Positions 46,133 through 54,784 of a DNA stretch of 64,000 nt are shown here, piece after piece. Positions within the stretch are counted from its first letter, which is position 1. Every line of letters begins with the position of its first letter. The notes under the pieces are model-generated. The model was not told the DNA's origin. It did no database searches and worked only from the letters and a program-made list of their open reading frames with translations. A program made the position numbers and the translations under genes. The stretch covers positions 1 through 64,000 of the forward strand of contig NZ_VBSP01000001.1 of the NCBI RefSeq assembly GCF_005864045.1. Direction: 5' to 3'. This DNA is from Ruoffia tabacinasalis (GTDB lineage Bacteria > Bacillota > Bacilli > Lactobacillales > Aerococcaceae).

Positions 46133-47047
46133 ATGAAATTAGGACTTGTAACAGCAATATTAGAACATATGAATTTTGAAGAAGTGATTGATTTCGCTTC
46201 GAAAAACGATATCGAAAGTGTTGAATTAGCATGTTGGCCGAGTGGCGACGCTGAACGCAGATACGCGGGAGTCTCACATATAGATGTTAAAAATCTGACA
46301 GATGAGAAAGTGGACTATATCCGAGCTTACGCTAAAGAACGTCAAGTAAGTATCTCTGCTTTAGCATATTACCCTAATCCGTTATCACACGATAGCAAAA
46401 AACGCGACGAAGCCGTAGAGCATTTAAAGCATGTGATTAAAGCAGCGGATCGTTTAGATATAAACTTAGTGACAACATTTATTGGTAGAGATCAAACAAA
46501 ATCTTTATCAGAAAACTTTGCGATATTAGAAACTGTTTGGCGACCATTGATTGATTTAGCTGAGTCACTACAAGTAAGATTAGGTATTGAAAATTGTCCG
46601 ATGTTATTTACAGAGGATGAGTGGCCTGGGGGACAAAATCTAATGACGAGTCCTTCAAATTGGCGAAAAGTATTTGAGATCCTTGATAGTGACTACCTTG
46701 GCTTAACGTTTGACCCTTCACATTGCATTTGGCAACAATTAGATTACATTCAACCAATCTATGAATTTAAAGATAAATTATTCTTTGTTCACTTTAAAGA
46801 TATAAAACTTTATCCAGATAAATTAGCCGATGTAGGTGTGATGGCTACACCACTTGAATATATGGCTCCAAAATTACCTGGTTATGGGGATGTAGATTGG
46901 TTAGCATTTCTGTCAGCCTTATCAGATATTAAGTATAATGGTCCGACAAGTATTGAAATAGAGGATAAAGCTTTTGAAGGCTCGGTAGAAGAAATAGAAA
47001 AATCAATCCAACATAGTGTGAATTACATGAAAAGTGTCATGTATTGA
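46133..47047 (+). CDS. Sugar phosphate isomerase/epimerase-family TIM-barrel protein
   Basis: 304 aa xylose isomerase-like barrel. Metal-ligand Glu/Asp/His positions are visible in VRLGIENCPMLF, LGLTFDPSHCIWQ, FFVHFKDIKLYP and GPTSIEIEDKAFEG. With the Gfo/Idh/MocA enzyme it resembles inositol- or keto-sugar-degrading pairs (IolE/IolG-like logic). Last gene of the operon; the substrate is unknown. Confidence 0.85.
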   Translation: MKLGLVTAILEHMNFEEVIDFASKNDIESVELACWPSGDAERRYAGVSHIDVKNLTDEKVDYIRAYAKERQVSISALAYYPNPLSHDSKKRDEAVEHLKHVIKAADRLDINLVTTFIGRDQTKSLSENFAILETVWRPLIDLAESLQVRLGIENCPMLFTEDEWPGGQNLMTSPSNWRKVFEILDSDYLGLTFDPSHCIWQQLDYIQPIYEFKDKLFFVHFKDIKLYPDKLADVGVMATPLEYMAPKLPGYGDVDWLAFLSALSDIKYNGPTSIEIEDKAFEGSVEEIEKSIQHSVNYMKSVMY

Positions 47048-47060
47048 AGCATGTTAAGTA

Positions 47061-47087
47061 AAGGCGAATCTTCCGATTCGTCTTTTT
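47061..47087 (+). terminator. Terminator of the sugar operon
   Basis: Stem AAGGCGAATC / GATTCGTCTT with TTCC loop, then TTT. Confidence 0.9.
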
Positions 47088-47214
47088 AAGTGCCTTAATT
47101 TTATTGTTCAAAAGTGTAACGGCTTTCAATTACTGTTATAATATAGGAGTAATGTGAACAAAAAAGGGTAGCCAATTGTTAGTGACCCGTAGCCAAATAA
47201 AGGAGTGTAAAATA

Positions 47215-47643
47215 ATGAAAGCAATTCCTTATTTCAATTTTGCTAATACTTTAGAAGTGTTAGAATTTTATCAAAAACTAGGAGCAACGGATATTCAAAT
47301 GGTTCTTGGCTCAGATGAGATGTTTATTGAAATGCCTGAAAGCCAGCGTCCAAAGAATCCAGAAAAGTTTGTTATGAATGCCGAATTTAAGATGTTTGGT
47401 AATAAAATATTTGTTTCAGACACATGGGACCAACATAAAGCCGACCATACAGATAGTAATATTAGTTTTGTATTTGATCTAAATGACTCTAAAGAAGTTC
47501 AAGCTGTTAAAGACTTCTTTACTAAAGCTACTGAATTAGGTTGTACAATTGAAATGCCACTAGAAGAAGCTGAGTGGACTGAAATGTTCGGGATGATAAA
47601 AGATCCCTTTGGTCTGTCTTGGATGTTTAGTGGCGAAAATTAG
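47215..47643 (+). CDS. VOC-superfamily (PhnB-like) protein
   Basis: 142 aa from ATG 47215 behind AAAGGAGTG. Beta-alpha-beta-beta-beta VOC module: IPYFNFANTLEVLEFYQKLGA, FVMNAEFKMFGNKIFVSDTW and MFGMIKDPFGLSWMF. PhnB-like proteins of this kind have no settled function. A possible promoter, ending in TTATAATA, lies near 47138. Confidence 0.8.
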   Translation: MKAIPYFNFANTLEVLEFYQKLGATDIQMVLGSDEMFIEMPESQRPKNPEKFVMNAEFKMFGNKIFVSDTWDQHKADHTDSNISFVFDLNDSKEVQAVKDFFTKATELGCTIEMPLEEAEWTEMFGMIKDPFGLSWMFSGEN

Positions 47644-47699
47644 AATTTAATTGAAAGACTCGCTTTAAAAATACATTAACATAGAGAAGGAGCTTCCCC

Positions 47700-48245
47700 A
47701 TGTCACATATTGATGATGAAATCAGAGAATTATCACTAGAGCTTTATCAAACATATACAAAACTCCAAGAACTTAAGAAGCAGAAAGAGCCTCAACCTGT
47801 TAAAAATTATGAATTTCTTACAGAGAATCATAAACCCATTCACTTATTAGACATGTTTAAGGATCAAGATTATATGATTGTTATTCATAATATGGGCGGA
47901 AAATGTTCATGGTGTACTGCCTGGGCAGATGGCTTCAGTGGTATTTATCCTTTAATCTCAAAAGAAGCTGCTTTTTATGTATCAAGTCCAGATTCACCGG
48001 AACAACAAGCTGTTATTAAGAGTGAGCGTGGTTGGCAGTTTCCAATGGTTTCCATCGCTGAATCGAGATTTACAAAAGACATGGGCTTTCAAGAAGGCAC
48101 AAGCTACTTTCCAGGTCTTTCCGTTTTTGTTAAAAATGCAGATGAAACGATTTCTCGAATAAATTCTGCACCTATTGGCCCGAGTGATCAATTCGGTGTG
48201 TTATGGCATCTATATGATTTATTGCCAAACAATCCTATGTCATAA
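47700..48245 (+). CDS. DUF899-family thioredoxin-like protein
   Basis: 181 aa. An N-terminal helix precedes a thioredoxin-like domain with the CxxC motif in NMGGKCSWCTAWADGFSG (Cys about 63 and 66), and FPGLSVFVKN later. Matches the DUF899 family, of unknown role, probably thiol redox. Starts behind GAGAAGGAGC. Confidence 0.82.
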   Translation: MSHIDDEIRELSLELYQTYTKLQELKKQKEPQPVKNYEFLTENHKPIHLLDMFKDQDYMIVIHNMGGKCSWCTAWADGFSGIYPLISKEAAFYVSSPDSPEQQAVIKSERGWQFPMVSIAESRFTKDMGFQEGTSYFPGLSVFVKNADETISRINSAPIGPSDQFGVLWHLYDLLPNNPMS

Positions 48246-48287
48246 GTGTTTCTTGTGTAAATATTATCATTTGAATACAAATTATAG

Positions 48288-48328
48288 TGAGCAGCTAAAC
48301 TGACTTGACAATAGTTGCTCATTTTTTT
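48288..48328 (+). terminator. Rho-independent terminator
   Basis: Stem TGAGCAGCTA / TAGTTGCTCA (one G-U), 14-nt loop, followed by eight T. Confidence 0.85.
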
Positions 48329-48445
48329 TAGATATTTTATGATGCGATTTATAGAATTATAAAGTATATATTTTGTAAAAGTTATCCATAACCATTACAC
48401 TGATAATGTGTAGAAAGCGTTTTAAAAATATAAGGAGGTAACGTC

Positions 48446-49129
48446 ATGAAAGCAAGTTTTCATGGACACGCGGTTGTTCGTTTAGAATTAAATGATGGAA
48501 CAAAAATATTAATCGATCCATTTATTACCGGGAATGGCTTAACTGATTTAGATGCCAATACAGTAGAAGCAGATGTAATTTTACTCACACATGGGCATTC
48601 TGACCATTTAGGAGATACGGTGGATATTGCAAAGCGTACTGGCGCTAAAGTTATTTCGACAGTTGAAATAGTAAATTATTTAGCTACTTTAGGCTTAGAA
48701 GATTTACACGGTATGCAGCCAGGTGGGGCGTATGAATTCGACTTTGGAAAAGTTAAGATGACGCCTGCAATTCATGGTTCTTCCATTGATATTGATGGTA
48801 AGCCATTTACGCTTGGTTTAGCGACTGGACTTTTAATTACTGCTGATGACCAAACGGTCTATCATGTGGGTGATACCGCACTTTACTCAGATATGAAACT
48901 TATCGGGGAAAAAAATGAGATTGATTTAGCCTTTATCCCAATTGGAGATAACTTTACGATGGGACCTGACGATGCTGCGGTAGCTGCAAAATGGTTAAAG
49001 GCAAAGAAAGTTGTACCAATTCATTATAATACTTTCCCATTAATTGAACAAGATCCGGCACAATTTACCAAATTATTAGCTGATGGGGTGGGTTATGTTC
49101 CAGAAATTGGTGAGACGATTGAGTTATAA
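48446..49129 (+). CDS. UPF0173 metal-dependent hydrolase
   Basis: 227 aa metallo-beta-lactamase-fold protein of the UPF0173/YtkL family. [14 protein letters not shown] start; [13 protein letters not shown] metal motif; [25 protein letters not shown] and VPIHYNTFP supply the other ligands. Substrate unknown. AAGGAGGT upstream. Confidence 0.92.
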   Translation: MKASFHGHAVVRLELNDGTKILIDPFITGNGLTDLDANTVEADVILLTHGHSDHLGDTVDIAKRTGAKVISTVEIVNYLATLGLEDLHGMQPGGAYEFDFGKVKMTPAIHGSSIDIDGKPFTLGLATGLLITADDQTVYHVGDTALYSDMKLIGEKNEIDLAFIPIGDNFTMGPDDAAVAAKWLKAKKVVPIHYNTFPLIEQDPAQFTKLLADGVGYVPEIGETIEL

Positions 49130-49139
49130 AGTAAAAAAC

Positions 49140-49176
49140 AGAAGTGAGATAGGTAATCTATTCACTTCTATTTTTT
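49140..49176. terminator. Bidirectional terminator
   Basis: Stem AGAAGTGA / TCACTTCT extended by an inner ATAG/CTAT pair, then TTTTTT, between convergent genes. Confidence 0.85.
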
Positions 49177-49588
49177 ATACTAATTTAATATTTAAGTTGA
49201 TATTATTGCCTTTGCCTAAAATACTTGAAACTTTACAATGGCGGTGAATAAAACGTTCTAACCCAGCTAATTGAACCTCATTCAATATAGCATCAGTTAC
49301 AAGTTCAACAGATGCATCTAATCGCCACTCTCTGTTCTCATCAATAAAATCACCTGCCACACGAGCAGTTAATTGTGAAAATTCTATCTTTTTCATATTC
49401 AAGTATGATACTGCTGTCATCAAATGACACCCAGATAAAGAAACTAATAATAGTCCAGTTGGTGAAGTACCCTGACTAGTAAATTCAGGCATTCGTTCAG
49501 TATAATCCATAGTATATGAAAAACCTTCGATATCAGCTTGCACAATATAACGATCAATTACTTTTGCTTTTGTCTCTTTCTCTGCCAT
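49175..49588 (-). CDS. OsmC-family protein
   Basis: 137 aa. The two family cysteines are in VSLSGCHLMTAVSYL and HRHCKVSSIL; GTSPTGLLLVSL precedes the first. It is closer to YhfA-like OsmC proteins than to Ohr (8951-9397). Likely a thiol peroxidase. Start behind AAGAAGGAATGC. Confidence 0.85.
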   Translation of the reverse strand: MAEKETKAKVIDRYIVQADIEGFSYTMDYTERMPEFTSQGTSPTGLLLVSLSGCHLMTAVSYLNMKKIEFSQLTARVAGDFIDENREWRLDASVELVTDAILNEVQLAGLERFIHRHCKVSSILGKGNNINLNIKLV

Positions 49589-49853
49589 GATGCATTCCTT
49601 CTTTCATTGAGAATAATTAGATGATAAGCGAATTCTTTGATAGTATAAATTATATCACAGAATTTAATTCATACTAATGAAAGGGATTATCGCTTTATAT
49701 ACAAGGGGGATATCTAATGCTAATACACAATAGATTCATTTTGTTTAAAATAAGCAATTATAAAAATAATACGTTATAACAATTAAACAGCATCCTATTG
49801 CCTTTTTATTTTTCCATGTTAGGATAGATACATTATATTTATAGGAGGCTATT

Positions 49854-50447
49854 ATGAATGTGCCAATTTTGTACGAAGATAACCATCTCTTAGTTGTTGA
49901 GAAGCCGGTTAATGTTCCTGTACAAGAAGATAGTAGTAAAGATTTAGATGTACTCAATCATCTAAAGCAATTTATGAAAGTCAGAGATAAGAAGCCAGGT
50001 AATGTTTACTTAGGACTAATACATCGGCTTGATCGACCTGTCGGGGGTGCGATGGTATTTGCCAAGACATCAAAAGCGGGATCCAGATTATCTAATACCT
50101 TAAGAAAACATGACTTGAAAAGATACTATCTAGCCGTAGTAATGGGGAAGTTGCCTAGGATGAAGGGGACATTGACACATTACCTCTGGAAGAATCGTAA
50201 AACGAATCAAGTTTACACTGTTGATAAAAATCATAACCAGGCTAAAAAGGCTTACTTGAGTTATGAAGTTCTAGCTTATCAGCACGGTATGTCATTAGTA
50301 AGAGTTCAATTGCATACTGGACGATCACATCAGATTCGGGTACAGTTTCAAGCAATTGGCTCACCTTTATATGGTGATCAAAAATATGGAGATCATCGAA
50401 TAAAGCCTCACAGCCAAATTGCTTTATGGGTAACATTAATATTGTGA
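49854..50447 (+). CDS. RluA-family pseudouridine synthase, 5' exon (split by IStron-like element)
   Basis: Catalytic motif GLIHRLDRPVGGAMVFAKTS with the Asp; also VRVQLHTGRSHQIRVQFQAIG and SPLYGDQKYGD. The chain reads normally to QIALW (Trp192, 50427-50429) and then runs five codons into foreign sequence before TGA. The expected continuation, AYEMEIPHPTLQEL, is found 1.1 kb downstream in the joining frame (51543-51647). The joined protein would be about 226 aa. It would work only if the intervening element is spliced or excised; otherwise the enzyme lacks its last 34 residues. Confidence 0.9.
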   Translation: MNVPILYEDNHLLVVEKPVNVPVQEDSSKDLDVLNHLKQFMKVRDKKPGNVYLGLIHRLDRPVGGAMVFAKTSKAGSRLSNTLRKHDLKRYYLAVVMGKLPRMKGTLTHYLWKNRKTNQVYTVDKNHNQAKKAYLSYEVLAYQHGMSLVRVQLHTGRSHQIRVQFQAIGSPLYGDQKYGDHRIKPHSQIALWVTLIL

Positions 50448-50880
50448 GATTGACTACATTTCAATTATAATACCCTGCGTATCAAGTAATTGGTGCGTAC
50501 TCCACTTTAATTGCTAAGAATACCTAAAGCCTTATGACCAAAGCGGAATTTTAAAAAATAAACGTCAAGGTGCGAAAGCAGAAAAAATAATAAGGATAAT
50601 CTAAGCTGAAATAAAAACTACTTAATATAGGACAGTATGTAAATAAGTAGCGCTAAGGATAAATTAAAATGGTTGTTTAGCAGCGAAAACTCTAAGTTCA
50701 TGAATGAATATGAGGGACGTTCAACGACTATCTCCTTGAGGGAGAGTAAAGCCGCAAGCAAATGGCGGAAGAAAAATGTGGCTACCCATGTGGTAGAAGA
50801 AATAGTCTGCGCTATATGGAAACATATAGAAGTCTACTCGCAAGAGAAAGACTGTATTAAAGGTTGCGCTTTAATATGAA
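50431..50880 (+). ncRNA. Group I intron core
   Basis: Conserved element R GTTCAACGACTA (50719-50730) and element S AAGAAATAGTC (50797-50807) form P7 (GACTA with TAGTC). Between them P8 is TCTCC-TTGA-GGAGA-like (50731-50745), followed by AGTAAAGCC. After S, P9 is CTATATG-GAAA-CATATAG (50812-50829). Upstream, TTAATTGCTAAGAATACCTAAAGCC (about 50510-50535) and AGCAGCGAAAACTC (about 50681-50694) fit elements P and Q. Exact splice sites cannot be read; GGGTA (50428-50432) could pair with TACCC (50471-50475) as P1. No coding potential is supported. Confidence 0.75.
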
Positions 50881-50959
50881 CACGAAAAAATCAAATAATA
50901 TAAAATCGATTTATAGTATGAATCCTCTCTGATAAAATATACAGAAGGGAATTTAAAAT

Positions 50960-51507
50960 ATAGAATTATTGTCTATTGAAAAGTTTGCAAAAAAACAGGG
51001 ATAACTCCCTATATTTTAAGACGGATGCAGCAAAATGGTGAGTTGATTCCCCATCATATAACTAATGCAGGAACTCGCTATTATTCCTCGGAGCAATTAA
51101 AAGATTATCAACCTGAGACTATCAATAACGATGGTTAACTTATTATTGGTTATAGTAGAGTTAGCACTTCGACACAAATGGCTGAATTAAGGTCGCAAGT
51201 TAAGCTTGTTGAAGAATATATGCAAGCTCATGATTATACTTTTGAGATCTTTTCAGAAGTTGGTGGCGAACTTAATTATCAGCGAAAAAGCTTATTAAAT
51301 CTCTTGAAAATGATTAACCAGCAAGAAATCAGCAAGATTGTCACTTTGAATAAAAGTCGCTTCATGCGAAATGGTTTCGAATTATTTGAGTATCAATGTC
51401 AATTGAATAAAATCGACATTGAGTTGATTGATGATTCAAAAGAAACCAGGATTTATAGTCTTTTATCGCGTAATCCTTTAAACAATAATTCTTATTTAGA
51501 ACTATGA
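50960..51507 (+). pseudogene. IS607-type serine recombinase TnpA, decayed
   Basis: The N-terminal MerR-like part (LLSIEKFAKKQG) breaks after one lost base near 51000. It resumes in another frame as TPYILRRMQQNGELIPHH and RYYSSEQLKDY. A TAA at about 51136 then interrupts before the resolvase domain: LIIGYSRVSTSTQMAELRSQ, VGGELNYQRKSLLNLL, KIVTLNKSRFMRNGFELFEY. The Ser in SRVS is the recombinase nucleophile. The C-terminus is also shortened. One frameshift plus one nonsense codon means no active protein. Confidence 0.85.
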
Positions 51508-51542
51508 TTTTAAAACTACATTTGGACATATAATTCCTATCG

Positions 51543-51647
51543 GCTTATGAAATGGAAATTCCACATCCTACGTTACAAGAATTGATTAAAATTCAATCTA
51601 ATCCACCACAATTAGAACCATGGACAACATTTAATTTGTCCCAATAA
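51543..51647 (+). other. 3' exon of the split RluA-family gene
   Basis: 35 codons including TAA, in the frame that continues Trp192: AYEMEIPHPTLQELIKIQSN and PPQLEPWTTFNLSQ. The pattern of the [AS]-Y-x-[ML]-x-[IF]-x-H-P-T end is typical of RluA-family C-termini. Confidence 0.88.
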
Positions 51648-51648
51648 T

Positions 51649-51688
51649 AAAGCGTTACTTACCCTAATGAGGGGGTAAGTAACGCTTT
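51649..51688. terminator. Bidirectional terminator
   Basis: Perfect 16-bp stem AAAGCGTTACTTACCC / GGGTAAGTAACGCTTT, after the rluA 3' exon and facing the decayed MBL gene. Confidence 0.95.
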
Positions 51689-51737
51689 ATTTATTTCGAA
51701 TATTGTTTAGTCAATAGATAATGTTACCTGAGTAGCT

Positions 51738-52394
51738 TTATTGGTGGAAAAACCTTTTATTTCGAGAGACAAAAGACTCTATACCACCTAAACGAATTCT
51801 AAAACGATCGTCTTTGTTTAATAAGATTTGCTCTGCCCAATATAAATTATGGTCTACTACAAAAGAGGGCACACCAAAGTTCGAATGCTGCGTTAAAACT
51901 GAATTGAATTCAGAACGGTGTTGATTTAAATTAATTAAACCTTCTCGGAATGATTCGACGGTTCCACTTGAATCTTGATTCATAATTGTTGGATTGGCAC
52001 AAGCGTCACCGAGAATTGCAGTCTTAAGTTCAGGCATAAGAAACCCCATAATCCCTGAAGTATGACTTGGTAAGTGTATGGGAATGATAGTGACTCCCAT
52101 AAGTTAAACTCATCGTATTCTTTATAAGAATGATAATTTATTTCTTTTTGAGCAATAAAGTGTTCCGATGTGAAAGATAAGCCTTGCTTTCGCATGATCT
52201 AGATGACCTTGTGTGCAGATGACATCATATGGCATATCAAGTAAGTTATCAACATCTTGCCTCAAATCCCCATATCTAAAACCAGTATTAATCAAAACGA
52301 CTCTGTCACACCCATTGACAACATAAGCACAGACGTAAGGCATTTTAATACGGATTATGGCGTCGTTAATTTGTTCGCTTTCAAATAACTTTAT
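51738..52394 (-). pseudogene. Decayed MBL-fold hydrolase, paralogue of 59585-60394
   Basis: Pieces in shifting frames match the intact paralogue: LFESEQINDAIIRIKMPYVCAY, GYGDLRQDV-like, PYDVICTQGHLDHA, then a deletion of roughly 45 codons, INYHSYKEYDEFNL, a frameshift, and GVTIIPIHLPSHTSGIMGF to SFVSRNKRFFHQ. The first metal His is lost (TQGHLDH for SHGHPDH). The start, ATG in the intact copy, reads ATA here (52392-52394). Clearly not functional. Confidence 0.88.
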
Positions 52395-52557
52395 AATGCA
52401 CTCCTTTACTTGATTAGTTGAACTCTATAATAATCTTGGATTAAATAGAAGTAAATCAGAAAATATTGGATCAAATTCTTTTATAAAAGCTGAAAATGTG
52501 CGAAAATGTAATTAGTAAAGGGCATGCTACGTAATAAATATCTAATCTAATAAGGAC

Positions 52558-52971
52558 GTGAATCATTTGTTAATACATCAGCCTAAATTATGGAGTGTAA
52601 TACTCCGTTTATTGTTAACCGCGGTTGGTCAAGTTAGCCTAATTTATTTATGGATGTTGATTCCAGGTCAAGAGGCCATTGCTTATTTCTTACTCTTAAT
52701 TTTAATGTCAGCCCCCGTGGGAACAATAATTAATCTCATGTTAAAGAAATGGATTTTTCAGTTAATGAATTATTCAGATTCATTTGCTTTAAAAATAGCG
52801 TACCCCTTTATAATTATTATTGGTCTATTTATCACTGTTATTGTCATAACAAACTTGAACATTTTTGATTTATTCTTTCTTTTGATTTTTGTCTTTGTAT
52901 TGTCGCTACCATTATTATTACTTGAAATGCTATTTTATATAATAAGAAATTGGACTCAATTAAAAGAGTAG
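52558..52971 (+). CDS. Small four-helix membrane protein (paralogue of 60556-60972)
   Basis: 137 aa, about four membrane helices, no known family. N-terminal RLLLTAVGQVSLIYLWMLIPGQEA and C-terminal LSLPLLLLEMLFYIIRN are shared with the copy at 60556. A third relative lies at 61370. GTG 52558 is taken as start; TTG 52567 is better spaced from AAGGA. It is intact although both neighbours in this copy of the block are broken. Confidence 0.6.
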   Translation: MNHLLIHQPKLWSVILRLLLTAVGQVSLIYLWMLIPGQEAIAYFLLLILMSAPVGTIINLMLKKWIFQLMNYSDSFALKIAYPFIIIIGLFITVIVITNLNIFDLFFLLIFVFVLSLPLLLLEMLFYIIRNWTQLKE

Positions 52972-53000
52972 ATAGAGTCAGTATGTTAAAGGAGATATGT

Positions 53001-53144
53001 ATGTTAACTATAATTGGGCTAAAACATTGTACAACAATTCAAAAAGCAAAGAAGTATCTAGAAAATCAGGGCTTAGAATTTCATGAAATTACTGATATTC
53101 GCGAAAATCTACCTAGTTCTGAGAACAGATGCAAAACCGCATGA
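53001..53144 (+). pseudogene. Truncated ArsC/Spx-like protein
   Basis: 47 codons: MLTIIGLKHCTTIQKAKKYL then HEITDIRENLPSSE, matching the first third of the intact protein at 60987-61349, and then a break into RCKTA and stop. The remaining two thirds are missing. Good AAGGAG site upstream. Confidence 0.8.
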
Positions 53145-53545
53145 TAAAGGGTAAGCAGTTAAAAGTGAGAAAAGCTAAAAAATAAAACATCATTTTATTT
53201 TTCATATTCCGTTTAGAAAGCATGAGTTAGCGACCATAAACGTTGGCTTTAATAATTTAGTATTTATTATAGTTTTTCAATTCTCATTGGCACTTCATCT
53301 AAGTAACGAAATGATTTTTACATTTCATACAATCCTTTAATGAAATGCCCGCTGTTATTTTTTTACTTTTAAAGGTACGTACATTCAGGTTTTGTAAAGG
53401 ACGTGTTATTTGTTATCAACCAATAGACGATTACAAGTAGAAGTAAGTTTACATATCTAGGTACTCAATATTTCTTGACAAGCAGAAAACTTTGGCTTAT
53501 TCTTAAGCGAGAATAAATGATTAATACAATTAAATAGCGATTCCA
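53145..53545. other. 401-nt gene-free stretch
   Basis: AT-rich. A short GATAAAGGGTAAG near 53140-53155 may be a leftover of the deleted ArsC-like 3' part. TTGACA (about 53472-53477) could be the -35 box for the riboswitch operon. No ORF or clear repeat seen. Confidence 0.45.
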
Positions 53546-53636
53546 TGTAGGGGGACCAGTGTTGCTGGTTGAGATATTATCCGTGAAGATAATGACCCTT
53601 AGAACCTGATCTAGTTGACACTAGCGTAGGGAACAT
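53546..53636 (+). ncRNA. TPP (THI-box) riboswitch
   Basis: All conserved blocks are present in order: GTAGGGGGACCAG, GCTGGTTGAGA (CTGAGA variant), ATGACCCTTAGAACCTGATC, then CTAGTTGACACTAGCGTAGGGAA. This is the thi-box consensus: P2/P4 CUGAGA and ACCCUU-x-GAACCUGAUC, P5 ending in GCGUAGGGAA. It binds thiamine pyrophosphate and should lower expression of the downstream operon when TPP is high. Confidence 0.97.
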
Positions 53637-53674
53637 ATAACGATTATGAAGAACAGTAATAATAATACGTATGT

Positions 53675-53706
53675 GCACCCTAGAATCAGTCTAGGGTGCT
53701 TTTTTT
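53675..53706 (+). terminator. Terminator of the TPP riboswitch
   Basis: Stem GCACCCTAG / CTAGGGTGC, 7-nt loop, T7. It lies 39 nt after the aptamer and 28 nt before the first ORF. Confidence 0.92.
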
Positions 53707-53734
53707 GTGTCAATATTAAGGAGAAAGAGAAAAT

Positions 53735-54784
53735 ATGAAAACAATAATCCAAGAATTTATTTGTAATCCAGAAGAGTATAAAAGTTTCGATGAAGTAGCC
53801 ATACAATTGTTCAGGTATCTTTACCAAAATAATCTGGCATATCAACAATATTGTCGAAAAAAAGGGATCGGTCTTAAGCAAGTTAGACATTGGAAGGACA
53901 TTCCAAGTGTATCGACAGAGGCATTTAAGTCCAGCTTTTTAAGTGTAACTCCTGAAGAGGAATGCTCATATGTTTTTATGACGAGTGGAACTACGAGTGG
54001 CAATAAAGGAAAGCATTATCACCGTGATCTTGACGTCTATGATCTATCAGCGAAAGAAAGTTTTAAAAATTTGGTAAGTGCAAAGAAATATCCCATGGCA
54101 ATTTTATTTCCAGATGAAAAAAATATGCCTCATTCTTCTTTAAGCCATTATTTATCGCTATTAAAAGCTGATGGAACGAAAGATTCCGCACATTTTGTGT
54201 CAAAAGATGGGTTAGAGTTAGAAAAATTGATTGAATGGACTCAAAAACATGAGCATACGCCCGTAATGATTTTGGGTGCGAGTTACAATTATGTTCATTT
54301 ACTTGATAGTTTAGAAGACAAAAATAAATCGATTCATTTGCATGAGGATAGCTTAATTTTTGATACAGGTGGATTTAAGAATTTCTCAAGGTCTTATTCA
54401 GAAAATGATTTCTATAAATTATTAAAAGATAGGTTTAAAGTCAAGACAAAAATAGTAAATATGTATGGGATGACAGAATTATCTTCGCAATACTATTCGA
54501 AGATTGAATTGGGTGGAAAGAATATAAAGCGAGGACCACATTGGATTCGTTTTAAAATTATTGATCCAATCACTGAGCAAGAAGTTCCTAAAGGAGAAAT
54601 TGGCTTATTAGTACATGTTGATTTAGCCAATATCAACTCTGTACCAGCTATTCAAACAGGGGACTTAGCTATTGAAAGAGAGGGTGGCTTTGAATTAGTA
54701 GGAAGGCAACCATTGATTGAATCACGAGGTTGTTCATTATCTGCGCAACAATGGATAGAGGAGTATCAAAATGGTTCAAATTGA
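53735..54784 (+). CDS. LuxE-family acyl-protein synthetase
   Basis: 349 aa, usual for LuxE (about 370). Adenylating-enzyme motifs: SYVFMTSGTTSGNKGKHYH (P-loop-like), SLIFDTGGFKNFSRSYS, VNMYGMTELSSQYYS, LVHVDLANINSVPAIQTGDLA and the end ESRGCSLSAQQWIEE. LuxE activates a carboxylic acid with ATP and transfers the acyl group to a Cys for reduction by LuxC. No luxAB or luxD are present, so light emission is not the role. First gene behind the TPP riboswitch; overlaps the LuxC-type gene by 14 nt. Confidence 0.92.
   Translation: MKTIIQEFICNPEEYKSFDEVAIQLFRYLYQNNLAYQQYCRKKGIGLKQVRHWKDIPSVSTEAFKSSFLSVTPEEECSYVFMTSGTTSGNKGKHYHRDLDVYDLSAKESFKNLVSAKKYPMAILFPDEKNMPHSSLSHYLSLLKADGTKDSAHFVSKDGLELEKLIEWTQKHEHTPVMILGASYNYVHLLDSLEDKNKSIHLHEDSLIFDTGGFKNFSRSYSENDFYKLLKDRFKVKTKIVNMYGMTELSSQYYSKIELGGKNIKRGPHWIRFKIIDPITEQEVPKGEIGLLVHVDLANINSVPAIQTGDLAIEREGGFELVGRQPLIESRGCSLSAQQWIEEYQNGSN

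Larger units (their letters stand above)
50430..51542 (+). mobile_element. IStron-like element (group I intron core plus decayed IS607-type tnpA)
   Basis: About 1.1 kb inserted in the rluA-family gene. Left junction ATG-GG-TAAC (GG 50429-50430), right junction ATC-GG-CTTATG (GG 51542-51543). Crossing over at the shared GG restores ATG-GG-CTTATG and the intact reading frame, as expected for IS607-family serine recombinases. The 5' half holds a group I intron core; the 3' half a decayed TnpA. No TnpB remains, so it is non-autonomous. Confidence 0.8.

Noticed and set aside
50673-50879. 68-codon open frame inside the IStron-like element
   Set aside because: It runs straight through the group I intron P7/P8/P9 core; RNA structure explains the sequence and no protein family fits.
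53621-53890. 89-codon reverse-strand frame over the TPP riboswitch terminator
   Set aside because: Overlaps the riboswitch and the start of the LuxE-type gene; no homology and no start signal.
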